Assembly: GCA_017798125.1 (NCBI GenBank) | Contig: CP059070.1 | Coordinates: forward strand, 868,001-932,000 | Direction of reading: 5' to 3' | From: Cryomorphaceae bacterium | Lineage (GTDB): Bacteria; Bacteroidota; Bacteroidia; Flavobacteriales; ECT2AJA-044 | DNA length: 64,000 nt | Shown here: in pieces, positions 56,819-64,000 of the stretch | How positions within the stretch are numbered: position 1 is the stretch's first letter | How the letters are laid out: the number at the start of each line of letters is the position of its first letter | Notes under the pieces: model-generated | What the model was told of the DNA's origin: nothing | Databases searched by the model: none | The model's input: the letters and a program-made list of their open reading frames with translations, nothing else | Program-made: the position numbers and the translations under genes

Positions 56819-59800
56819 ATGAAGAAGTATCCCGAATACGAAAAGCTGGATTTGGCCGGCCTCACGGATGAGGTATTGGCCTTTTGGAAAGAAGAGCGCA
56901 TTTTTGAGCGCAGCGTCAGCGAGCGTCCGGCCGACAAGCCCTACGTGTTTTACGAAGGTCCACCCTCGGCGAACGGAATGCCCGGTATTCACCACGTCAT
57001 GGCGCGGACCATCAAGGATATATTCTGCCGGTACAAGACCCTTCAGGGCTACCAAGTCAAGCGTAAAGCGGGTTGGGACACCCACGGCTTGCCCGTAGAG
57101 CTGGGCGTTGAAAAGGAACTCGGCATCACCAAGGAGGACATTGGAAAGTCCATCTCCGTTGAGGAGTACAACAAAGCCTGTCGGGAAGCGGTCATGCGCT
57201 ACACGGATGTGTGGAATGACCTAACGGAGAAGATGGGCTACTGGGTGGATATGGATGATCCCTATATCACCTACGAGAACAAATACATCGAGAGCGTTTG
57301 GTGGCTATTGAAGCAGATCTACAATAAGGAGATGCTGTACAAGGGCTACACCATTCAGCCCTACAGCCCAAAAGCGGGAACGGGACTCAGCTCTCATGAG
57401 CTCAATATGCCCGGGACTTATCGGGATGTAAAAGACACCTCCGTCGTGGCCCAGTTCAAGGCCGTCCGAGACGAACATGCCTCTATGCTCGAGGGCATCG
57501 AAGGCGACGTTCACCTGCTGGCTTGGACGACCACCCCTTGGACCTTGCCATCCAACACCGCATTGACCGTTGGACCCAAGATCGATTACGTCTTGGTCAA
57601 AAGCTTTAACCAGTACACCGGCGAGCCTATCCAAGTCATTTTGGCTAAGCCGCTTTTGGGCTATCAGTTCAGTGGCAAATTTGTAGAGGCGGAGAACGAA
57701 GGAGACCTTCAGTTCAGCCTGGGAGAAAAGAAGATCCCCTTTTTGGTGACCAAGGAGTGGAAAGGAAGCGAGCTCGTTGGCCTGCGCTACGAGCAACTTC
57801 TGCCCTATGCGCAGCCGATGGACAATCCATCGGAAGCCTTCCGCGTGATTCCCGGAGACTTCGTAACGACCGAAGACGGAACGGGAATCGTACACACGGC
57901 GCCGACTTTTGGTGCGGACGATGCTAAGGTGGCCACAGATGCCGGTGTTCCTCCAATGCTGGTCGAAGACGAAAATGGGAACCCAGTGCCGCTTGTTGAC
58001 CTTCAGGGCCGATTCCGTCCGGAGATGGGTGCGTTTGCCGGGAAGTATGTCAAGAACGAATACTATGCTGAAGGAGAGGCTCCAGAGAAGTCCATAGATG
58101 TAGAACTGGCCATCCTCCTTAAAGAAGAAAACAAGGCCTTCAAGGTCGAGAAGTACGAGCACAGTTATCCGCATTGCTGGCGGACCGATAAACCAGTACT
58201 CTATTACCCATTGGACTCCTGGTTCATCAAGACTACGGCCGTCAAAGACCGCTTGATCGAACTCAACCAGACCATCAACTGGAAACCGGCCAGTACGGGG
58301 ACTGGTCGTTTTGGAAACTGGTTGGAGAATTTGAATGATTGGAACCTCAGCCGAAGCCGCTATTGGGGAATCCCCATTCCCATTTGGCGCACGGAAGATG
58401 GATCCGAAGCTCTGTGTATTGGATCCATGGAAGAGCTCAAGGCGGAGTGCGATAAAGCCGTTACGGCTGGAGTTATGGCTTCGAACCCATTGGCAGACTT
58501 CGAACCTGGAAACATGTACGAAGACAACTACAACGTCTTTGATCTGCACAAAAGCCATGTCGACCAAATCACCTTAGTGAGCAGCACCGGTGCTCCTATG
58601 ACACGGGAGGCGGATTTGATCGATGTTTGGTTCGATTCAGGTTCTATGCCCTATGCTCAGTTGCATTACCCCTTCGAGAACAAAGAGCTGATTGATAACC
58701 GCGAATTCTATCCGGCCGATTTTATCGCTGAAGGGGTAGATCAAACCCGCGGATGGTTCTTCACTCTACACGCCATCGGGACCATGGTCTTTGATAGCGT
58801 GGCCTACAAAAACGTGGTCTCCAACGGGCTGGTATTGGACAAGAATGGACAAAAAATGTCCAAGCGATTGGGCAACGCCGTTGATCCATTCAAAACCCTG
58901 GGAACCTACGGAGCGGACGCCACCCGTTGGTACATGATCAGCAATGCTCAACCATGGGACAATTTGCGTTTTGACCTCGACGGAATCGCAGAAGTACAGC
59001 GCAAGTTCTTCGGAACGCTGTACAACACCTACGGATTCTTTGCCCTCTACGCGAACATCGACGGGTTTGACGATAGTGAAACTGAAGTGCCGGTTGCGGA
59101 ACGCGCTGAAATTGACCGCTGGATCATCTCAGAGTTAAACACTCTGATCAAAACGGTGCAAGAAGCGTACGATGACTATGAGCCAACGCGTGCTGCCAGA
59201 TCCATCAGCTATTTCGTTACCGAAAACTTATCCAACTGGCACGTGCGCCTGAGTCGTCGCCGCTTCTGGAAAGGCGAGTTTGGTCCGGACAAGCACGCCG
59301 CTTACCAAACGCTCTATCGCTGCTTAAAAACCGTGGCAAAGCTCATGGCACCAATCGCACCATTCTTCGCTGAACGTTTGTTCCGAGATTTGAATGGGGT
59401 AACAGGTAAAGAGGCTCATGACAGTGTACACTTGAGTCAGTTCCCGATCTACCACGAAGGCCAAGTGGACCACGATCTGGAAGAGCGTATGCGCAATGCC
59501 CAGACCATTACGAGTTTGATCTTGAGTCTGCGCAAGAAGGAGAAAATCCGTGTTCGCCAACCACTGCAAAAAGTGATGGTGCCCGTCTTGGACGATCACA
59601 GCGCTAAACAGCTTAGGGCTGTTCAGGATCTAATCCTCTCTGAAGTGAATGTGAAGGAAATGGAATTGATTTCTGAAGAGAGCGGAATTTTGGTCAAGAA
59701 GATTAAGCCGAATTTTAAGATATTAGGGCCTCGCTACGGCAGACTCATGAAACAGATCGCCGGAGCTCTGAGCCAGTTTGATCAAGATCAGATACGCGAA

Positions 59801-60217
59801 ATTGAGCGTGCTGACGTTTATCAGCTGGAAATCGACGGAGAAACCGTTACTTTAAACAAGGATGATGTAGAGATCACCAGCGAGGATATTCCGGGCTGGT
59901 TGGTTGCATCTGAAAATGGCCTTACGGTTGCCTTGGACGTGACGTTGACGGACGCTTTGAAAGAAGAAGGTACGGCACGAGAATTGGTAAATCGCATCCA
60001 GAACATCCGAAAGGATTCAGGATTAGAGGTTACGGATCGCATCACCTTGGAGATGAAAAGTCACCCGGCTCTAGAAGCTGCAGTACAGAACAACAGGTCG
60101 TACATCTGCAGCGAAACACTAGCCGAAGACTTAGCGCTGGTCACCGAGCTATCAGAAGCCGGTACATCAGTGGAATTTGAAGATGTTGCGACCGAGATAT
60201 TGATACAAAAAGTGTAG
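56819..60217 (+). CDS. ileS: Isoleucyl-tRNA synthetase
   Basis: 1132 aa, a cytoplasmic class I synthetase that charges tRNA-Ile. The HIGH-type motif is PSANGMPGIHHVMART (residues ~48-64) and the KMSKS-type motif is GQKMSKRLGN near residue 680. The editing domain (~195-400) includes LAWTTTPWTLPSNTALTVGP. WFDSGSMPYAQLHYPF and GVDQTRGWFFTLHAIG are typical of IleRS. The anticodon-binding domain (RRRFWKG, RTxAKLMAPIAPFF-like) and a ~150-residue C-terminal extension follow. The length fits the IleS type 2 (eukaryote-like) form common in Bacteroidota. It is followed after 4 bp by the dksA-like gene. Confidence 0.97.
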   Translation: MKKYPEYEKLDLAGLTDEVLAFWKEERIFERSVSERPADKPYVFYEGPPSANGMPGIHHVMARTIKDIFCRYKTLQGYQVKRKAGWDTHGLPVELGVEKELGITKEDIGKSISVEEYNKACREAVMRYTDVWNDLTEKMGYWVDMDDPYITYENKYIESVWWLLKQIYNKEMLYKGYTIQPYSPKAGTGLSSHELNMPGTYRDVKDTSVVAQFKAVRDEHASMLEGIEGDVHLLAWTTTPWTLPSNTALTVGPKIDYVLVKSFNQYTGEPIQVILAKPLLGYQFSGKFVEAENEGDLQFSLGEKKIPFLVTKEWKGSELVGLRYEQLLPYAQPMDNPSEAFRVIPGDFVTTEDGTGIVHTAPTFGADDAKVATDAGVPPMLVEDENGNPVPLVDLQGRFRPEMGAFAGKYVKNEYYAEGEAPEKSIDVELAILLKEENKAFKVEKYEHSYPHCWRTDKPVLYYPLDSWFIKTTAVKDRLIELNQTINWKPASTGTGRFGNWLENLNDWNLSRSRYWGIPIPIWRTEDGSEALCIGSMEELKAECDKAVTAGVMASNPLADFEPGNMYEDNYNVFDLHKSHVDQITLVSSTGAPMTREADLIDVWFDSGSMPYAQLHYPFENKELIDNREFYPADFIAEGVDQTRGWFFTLHAIGTMVFDSVAYKNVVSNGLVLDKNGQKMSKRLGNAVDPFKTLGTYGADATRWYMISNAQPWDNLRFDLDGIAEVQRKFFGTLYNTYGFFALYANIDGFDDSETEVPVAERAEIDRWIISELNTLIKTVQEAYDDYEPTRAARSISYFVTENLSNWHVRLSRRRFWKGEFGPDKHAAYQTLYRCLKTVAKLMAPIAPFFAERLFRDLNGVTGKEAHDSVHLSQFPIYHEGQVDHDLEERMRNAQTITSLILSLRKKEKIRVRQPLQKVMVPVLDDHSAKQLRAVQDLILSEVNVKEMELISEESGILVKKIKPNFKILGPRYGRLMKQIAGALSQFDQDQIREIERADVYQLEIDGETVTLNKDDVEITSEDIPGWLVASENGLTVALDVTLTDALKEEGTARELVNRIQNIRKDSGLEVTDRITLEMKSHPALEAAVQNNRSYICSETLAEDLALVTELSEAGTSVEFEDVATEILIQKV

Positions 60218-60221
60218 AGTT

Positions 60222-60608
60222 ATGGCAGAGAATGTAAAGACACACTACAGCGACGAGGAACTAGCGGAGTTCCGAGATATTATTTTGGAAAAGATTGCCA
60301 AGTCTGAGGCCGATCTCGCTGCAATCAAGGCGACATATGTCAACGATGTCAACAACGGAACCGACGATACTTCTCCCACATTCAAGGCATTTGAAGAGGG
60401 TTCCAGCACTATGAGTAAGGAAGCGAATGCTCAATTGGCCAGTCGCCAAGTGAAGTTTATCCGTGACCTCAAGAACGCCTTAGTCCGCATTGAGAACAAA
60501 ACCTACGGGATTTGTCGCGTTACCGGAAAGCTCATCAGTAAAGAGCGTTTGAAGCTCGTACCTCATGCAACCATGAGCATCGAAGCCAAAAACATGAGCA
60601 AGCGCTAA
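60222..60608 (+). CDS. TraR/DksA family protein with lost zinc-finger cysteines
   Basis: A 128-aa cytoplasmic coiled-coil protein. The coiled-coil hairpin (DIILEKIAKSEADLAAIKAT, ASRQVKFIRDLKNALVRIEN) and the family block YGICRVTGKLISKERLKLVP match DksA, which binds the RNA polymerase secondary channel together with ppGpp. Of the four zinc cysteines only the first (GIC) remains; the others read T, S and A. Zinc-free DksA-like proteins are known, so this is probably functional. It lies between ileS (4 bp) and lspA (11 bp), an arrangement I recall in other Bacteroidota. Confidence 0.88.
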   Translation: MAENVKTHYSDEELAEFRDIILEKIAKSEADLAAIKATYVNDVNNGTDDTSPTFKAFEEGSSTMSKEANAQLASRQVKFIRDLKNALVRIENKTYGICRVTGKLISKERLKLVPHATMSIEAKNMSKR

Positions 60609-60619
60609 GGCGCCTTCCT

Positions 60620-61219
60620 TTGAAAAAAGCGTACTTCATTATCGCCGCAGTACTCCTGATCGATCAAATCGTCAAGGTGTACGTCAAAACGAACTTTTAC
60701 CTCGGGGAAGAGGTTCGCGTATTCGATTGGTGGCGCATTCACTTCACGGAGAATAACGGCATGGCCTTCGGACTCGAATTCGGAGGCGTATGGGGAAAAC
60801 TCGCCCTCAGCCTATTTCGAATTGGTGCCGTGGTCGCCATTGGCTACTACCTCAAATCACTGATTGATAAAGGAGCGAAAGGAGCGGTTGTCGTGGCTTT
60901 CTCACTCATCATGGCGGGTGCCTTGGGGAATATTTTGGATTCGGCCTTTTACGGATTGCTCTTCAGCGAAAGCTATGGTCAGGTAGCGACCTTTCTACCG
61001 GAAGGTGGTGGTTATGCCGGCTTCCTTCAAGGCCAAGTGGTCGATATGCTCTACTTCCCACTTTGGAAAGGGTATATGCCCAATTGGGTTCCTTTTTGGG
61101 GAGGGGATTACTTCGTCTTTTTCCGCCCCGTTTTCAATATCGCCGACAGCGCCATATCGATTGGTGTAACCTTGCTTATTCTCTTCCAGAAGCAAGCCTT
61201 CTCCGCCATGGAGTCGTAA
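60620..61219 (+). CDS. lspA: Lipoprotein signal peptidase
   Basis: A 199-aa inner-membrane aspartyl protease (signal peptidase II) that removes lipoprotein signal peptides; several lipoproteins in this window would be substrates. The start is TTG at 60620 (MKKAYFIIAAVLLIDQIVKV), since no ATG fits. Four helices are seen. The catalytic aspartates are in MAGALGNILDSAFYG and FRPVFNIADSAISIG, with ENNGMAFGLEF before them. It is longer than E. coli LspA (164 aa) because of an insertion of ~40 residues between the two aspartates (about residues 115-160), usual in Bacteroidota. Confidence 0.95.
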   Translation: MKKAYFIIAAVLLIDQIVKVYVKTNFYLGEEVRVFDWWRIHFTENNGMAFGLEFGGVWGKLALSLFRIGAVVAIGYYLKSLIDKGAKGAVVVAFSLIMAGALGNILDSAFYGLLFSESYGQVATFLPEGGGYAGFLQGQVVDMLYFPLWKGYMPNWVPFWGGDYFVFFRPVFNIADSAISIGVTLLILFQKQAFSAMES

Positions 61220-61233
61220 AACGGCTTTCTTTG

Positions 61234-61241
61234 TATCTTTG
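61234..61241 (+). promoter_or_regulatory. Putative -7 box for folE
   Basis: TATCTTTG fits TAnnTTTG, 15 bp after lspA. It would give a ~85-nt leader that includes the hairpin remnant at 61291-61307. No -33 TTG is seen at the usual spacing. Confidence 0.45.
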
Positions 61242-61290
61242 CAGCCCTATTTCATTCAGCCCCAGGGCTTGAGCAAAGGATCATCAAACC

Positions 61291-61307
61291 TTTCGGCCCG
61301 TAAGGCG
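61291..61307 (+). repeat. Decayed dispersed hairpin copy Q, folE leader
   Basis: TTTC-GGCCC-GTAA-GGCGT keeps the foot, left arm and loop of the family but the right arm is no longer fully complementary. It lies 23 bp before the folE start. Confidence 0.45.
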
Positions 61308-61329
61308 TTTGTACGGAAAAGCAGAACAC

Positions 61330-62016
61330 ATGAGCTTGAAACAAGATATAGATACGACGCGTCAAGAGATGGAAGACATGGGAGATCACCATGCTGCCGG
61401 GGATTATACCCGAACGCCCTTACGCGATGATGCCTTTGATCTGAGTGATGACCAGAAAATGGACATCATTTCGGAAAAGGTGTACGACATCATGCACACC
61501 CTTGGGATGGACATGACGGACGACAGTCTGAAAGGCACACCTTTCCGGGTGGCTAAAATGTACGTTCAGGAGATTTTTGGGGGCCTACGGCCCGAAGAAA
61601 AACCGAAGATGTCCACCTTTAACAACACCTATCAGTACGGTGAAATGCTCGTGGAGAAGAACATCACGCTGTACTCCACGTGCGAGCACCATCTCTTGCC
61701 CATCGTTGGGAAGGCACATATCGCCTACATATCCAGCGGGAACGTTATCGGCTTGTCTAAAATGAACCGTATTGTGGACTACTACGCCAAGCGCCCACAA
61801 GTTCAAGAACGCCTTACCATGCAGATCGTCAAGGACCTGCAAGAGGCGCTCGGAACAGAGGACGTGGCCTGTGTGATTGATGCGAAGCACCTCTGCGTGA
61901 ATTCACGCGGTATCCGCGATATCGACAGCAGCACCGTGACGGCGGAGTACGGCGGAAAATTCCAAGACCTCGAAGTACGAAAAGAGTTCTTGGATTATAT
62001 CAATATGGAATTGTAA
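61330..62016 (+). CDS. folE: GTP cyclohydrolase I
   Basis: A 228-aa cytoplasmic enzyme converting GTP to 7,8-dihydroneopterin triphosphate, the first step to folate and pterins. The start at 61330 (MSLKQDIDTTRQEMEDMGDH) is preferred over the ATG at 61309, whose leader codons cover the hairpin remnant. Family motifs are D-S-L-K-G-T-P-x-R-V-A-K-M-Y, the zinc ligands YSTCEHHLLP and AKHLCVNSRGI, GLSKMNRIVDYYAKRPQVQE and the closing VRKEFLDYI. The ~50-residue N-terminal extension is typical. A hairpin copy (61581-61597) lies in its codons without changing the family length there. Confidence 0.96.
   Translation: MSLKQDIDTTRQEMEDMGDHHAAGDYTRTPLRDDAFDLSDDQKMDIISEKVYDIMHTLGMDMTDDSLKGTPFRVAKMYVQEIFGGLRPEEKPKMSTFNNTYQYGEMLVEKNITLYSTCEHHLLPIVGKAHIAYISSGNVIGLSKMNRIVDYYAKRPQVQERLTMQIVKDLQEALGTEDVACVIDAKHLCVNSRGIRDIDSSTVTAEYGGKFQDLEVRKEFLDYINMEL
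61581..61597 (-). repeat. Dispersed hairpin copy P (CTTC-GGGCC-GTA-GGCCC)
   Basis: Perfect stem with a CTTC foot, antisense in folE, coding GLRPEE at a position where other FolE proteins have the same length. Confidence 0.7.
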
Positions 62017-62056
62017 TTTGGTCTCAAGATTTGATCCTATGAAGATCCTCACTTCT

Positions 62057-62064
62057 TACTTTTG
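62057..62064 (+). promoter_or_regulatory. Putative -7 box for cysS
   Basis: TACTTTTG fits TAnnTTTG, with TTG at 62031-62033 exactly 23 bp upstream, the same spacing as at the M48 gene. The start codon is 70 bp downstream. The leader contains a GCTGTTGCTGTTGTTGCTG run of unknown meaning. Confidence 0.5.
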
Positions 62065-62133
62065 CAGCTGTTGCTGTTGTTGCTGATTCTCCTTTTCTGA
62101 ATCGTTCGTTCAACAACCGCAAAACCAGCTATT

Positions 62134-63621
62134 ATGGATCTGACCAAAGAATTTCCTTTAACCGTATATAACTCGCTCGGACGCGAGAAACAAGTTTTCC
62201 AACCGATCAACCCGCCCTTCGTGGGGATGTATGTCTGTGGCCCTACCGTTTATGGTGAGCCACACCTGGGACATGCCCGCGCAGCCGTGGTTTTCGACAT
62301 CGTATTCCGTCACCTGAAGTACCTCGGGTACAAGGTGCGCTACGTTCGGAACATCACCGATGTGGGGCACTTGGAAGACGAACTCGCCGGAGCCGGTGAG
62401 GATAAAATCACCAAGAAGGCGCGTTTGGAGCAGCTCGAGCCCATGGAGATTGTACAGAAGTACACCTATACCTACCATGAGGCCTATGCCAAGCTCAACA
62501 CCTTGCCGCCGAGCATCGAGCCGAGTGCAACCGGACATATTCCCGAGCAAATCAAGATCGTTGAAACCATCTTGGAGCGCGGTTATGCCTACGAAGTGGA
62601 CGGAAGTGTCTACTTGGATATGGCCAAGTACGTCAAGGACTATCCCTTTGGCCAGCTTTCAGGTAAAGTACTGGAAGACCTCCAAAGTGGAAGCCGAAGC
62701 TTGGACGGCCAAAGTGAAAAGCGCGACCCTAAGGATTTCGCGCTTTGGAAAAAGGCCAAGCCGGAGCACATCATGAAATGGGACTCGCCCTGGGGCGAAG
62801 GCTTCCCGGGTTGGCACCTCGAGTGTACAGCTATGAGCTCCAAGTATCTTGGAGAGACCTTTGATATTCACGGTGGAGGAATGGACCTTCAATTCCCGCA
62901 CCACGAAGGAGAAATTGCGCAGAGCTGCACAGCCTTCGGGCATGCCCCAGTGAAGTACTGGCTGCACAACAATATGCTCACCCTCGAAGGACAGAAGATG
63001 GCCAAGAGTAAGGGCAACTTCATCAACTTCGAGGAAATGACCACGGGAAACCACGACTTGCTCGAGCGAGCGTACTCACCGATGATCATTCGTTACTTCA
63101 TGCTTCAAGCCCACTACCGCTCGCCTATCGACTTCTCCAATGAAGCGCTTCAGGCGGCCGAGAAGGGATACTTGAAGATGATGCAGGCCATGGATGACAT
63201 GGACCGCATGAAAGCAGGGGAAAAGGACGAGTACGACGCCTCCGCGTGGAAAGAACGTGCTCTTGCCGCCATGAACGATGACTTCAATACGCCCATCTTA
63301 ATTGCTGAGCTTTTTGACGCTGTGCGGGTCATCAATTCCAACATTGATGGCAAGTTGAGCTTGACTCAGTCCACCATTGAGGAGATGAAGGTTTTCTTCC
63401 ACGCCATGGTCGAGCAGGTGCTCGGTCTGGAACGAGAAGATGCCGGAGCAGGAGACGATGGATCCCTGGAGGGCGTGATGCAGTTGCTGATTGAGTTGCG
63501 CAACACCGCAAGAGCCAATAAAGACTGGGCGATGTCCGACAAGATTCGCGATCAGTTGAACGAGCTCGGTATTCAGTTGAAAGACAGTAAAGAGGGGACC
63601 TTCTGGACCCAAAACGGATAA
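62134..63621 (+). CDS. cysS: Cysteinyl-tRNA synthetase
   Basis: 495 aa, a cytoplasmic class I synthetase. The HIGH-type motif is [13 protein letters not shown], zinc-binding residues are in [19 protein letters not shown] and [11 protein letters not shown], and the KMSKS-type motif is [25 protein letters not shown] and [18 protein letters not shown] are diagnostic. The C-terminal domain ends [20 protein letters not shown], normal for the family. It starts 117 bp after folE under its own likely promoter and is followed by dcd after 3 bp. Confidence 0.97.
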   Translation: MDLTKEFPLTVYNSLGREKQVFQPINPPFVGMYVCGPTVYGEPHLGHARAAVVFDIVFRHLKYLGYKVRYVRNITDVGHLEDELAGAGEDKITKKARLEQLEPMEIVQKYTYTYHEAYAKLNTLPPSIEPSATGHIPEQIKIVETILERGYAYEVDGSVYLDMAKYVKDYPFGQLSGKVLEDLQSGSRSLDGQSEKRDPKDFALWKKAKPEHIMKWDSPWGEGFPGWHLECTAMSSKYLGETFDIHGGGMDLQFPHHEGEIAQSCTAFGHAPVKYWLHNNMLTLEGQKMAKSKGNFINFEEMTTGNHDLLERAYSPMIIRYFMLQAHYRSPIDFSNEALQAAEKGYLKMMQAMDDMDRMKAGEKDEYDASAWKERALAAMNDDFNTPILIAELFDAVRVINSNIDGKLSLTQSTIEEMKVFFHAMVEQVLGLEREDAGAGDDGSLEGVMQLLIELRNTARANKDWAMSDKIRDQLNELGIQLKDSKEGTFWTQNG

Positions 63622-63624
63622 GCT

Positions 63625-64000
63625 ATGATTCTTTCTGGAAAGCAAATTCTCGCACACATGGGCGAGGACATCAAAATCGACCCCTTCAACGAAGGACAGT
63701 TGAACCCCAACTCGTACAACCTCCGCCTCCACAACGAGGTGCTGGTTTATGACAACGAGGTGCTGGACATGAAGTCGGAGAATACGGCCACCAAGATGGT
63801 GATTCCGGAAGAAGGTCTTCTGCTCGAAACCGGAAAACTCTATTTGGGCCGAACCATTGAGCACACCACAACGGAGAGCTTTGTTCCCATGTTGGAGGGT
63901 CGCTCATCCATCGGTCGCTTGGGCTTGTTTGTCCACGTGACGGCTGGTTTTGGTGATGTGGGCTTCAGCGGATATTGGACCCTTGAGATGTTCTGTGTAC
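63625..64000 (+). CDS. dcd: dCTP deaminase, N-terminal part
   Basis: The first 125 codons of an enzyme that deaminates dCTP to dUTP to feed dTMP synthesis; it continues beyond the right edge. It begins MILSGKQILAHMGEDIKIDP and contains LNPNSYNLRLHNEVLVYDNE and the active-site block EGRSSIGRLGLFVHVTAGFG with the R-S-S-x-x-R motif and following GDVGFSGYWTLEM. A bifunctional dCTP deaminase/dUTPase cannot be excluded from the fragment. It begins 3 bp after cysS and is probably cotranscribed. Confidence 0.95.
   Translation, partial: MILSGKQILAHMGEDIKIDPFNEGQLNPNSYNLRLHNEVLVYDNEVLDMKSENTATKMVIPEEGLLLETGKLYLGRTIEHTTTESFVPMLEGRSSIGRLGLFVHVTAGFGDVGFSGYWTLEMFCV

Noticed and set aside
57305-58567. 420-codon open frame on the minus strand opposite ileS
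   Set aside because: It lies wholly inside a certain IleRS gene, has no recognisable domain and is a codon-bias shadow.

Overview
The window comes from a member of the Bacteroidota, most likely a marine flavobacterium of the Cryomorphaceae/Schleiferiaceae type, with GC near 50% by eye. The evidence is six secreted proteins with type IX secretion (T9SS) C-terminal sorting domains, a complete Bat aerotolerance operon, start codons without Shine-Dalgarno sequences, several TAnnTTTG-type -7 promoter boxes, and an ileS-dksA-lspA cluster. There is no prophage, IS element or CRISPR array; the window reads as ordinary chromosome. The family-level placement is an inference.

Layout. 0-2.1 kb (minus): start of an RND efflux pump, its lipoprotein adaptor and a small beta-barrel protein. 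2.2-6.4 kb (plus): a TIGR03032/DUF4915 protein, then two tandem paralogous FG-GAP proteins separated by tRNA-Ala(GGC) and a structured element with 15-bp inverted ends. 6.4-11.6 kb (minus): an osmC-metZ-metX-thrA operon behind a promoter, a SAM-I riboswitch and an attenuator. 11.6-20.2 kb: an FG-GAP T9SS protein, a GH92 mannosidase divergent from a sugar porter, a hexapeptide acyltransferase, a Rossmann protein and a Kelch-like T9SS protein. 20.2-27.9 kb: a cytochrome c lipoprotein, an M48 protease, a large M36 (fungalysin) T9SS protease, a bestrophin and an AI-2E family permease. 28-35 kb: an MscS channel, a POT peptide transporter, tryptophan 2,3-dioxygenase, a BLUF blue-light sensor, an exported VOC lipoprotein, a small lipoprotein and a YceI protein. 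35-43.2 kb (minus): moxR, DUF58 and the Bat genes. 43.3-56.8 kb (plus): a patatin-BamA fusion, a 3216-residue SprB-type adhesin, a fructosamine-kinase-like gene and a RidA protein. 56.8-64 kb (plus): ileS, dksA-like, lspA, folE, cysS and the start of dcd.

How the genes work together. The riboswitch operon covers the route from aspartate through homoserine to homocysteine and should shut down when S-adenosylmethionine is plentiful. The Bat operon is translationally coupled almost throughout. The secreted proteins (adhesin, FG-GAP proteins, proteases, mannosidase with its sugar porter) suggest an organism that attaches to surfaces and degrades protein and glycan.

The most unusual signal is a family of at least 16 short hairpins, plus one or two decayed ones, scattered over both strands in genes and gaps between 11.6 and 61.6 kb. 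Each has a foot CATC or TATC, a 5-bp stem whose sequence varies but stays complementary, and a loop GTA, GTAA, GTGA or GTTA. Six different stem sequences occur, so pairing appears to be conserved rather than one fixed sequence.
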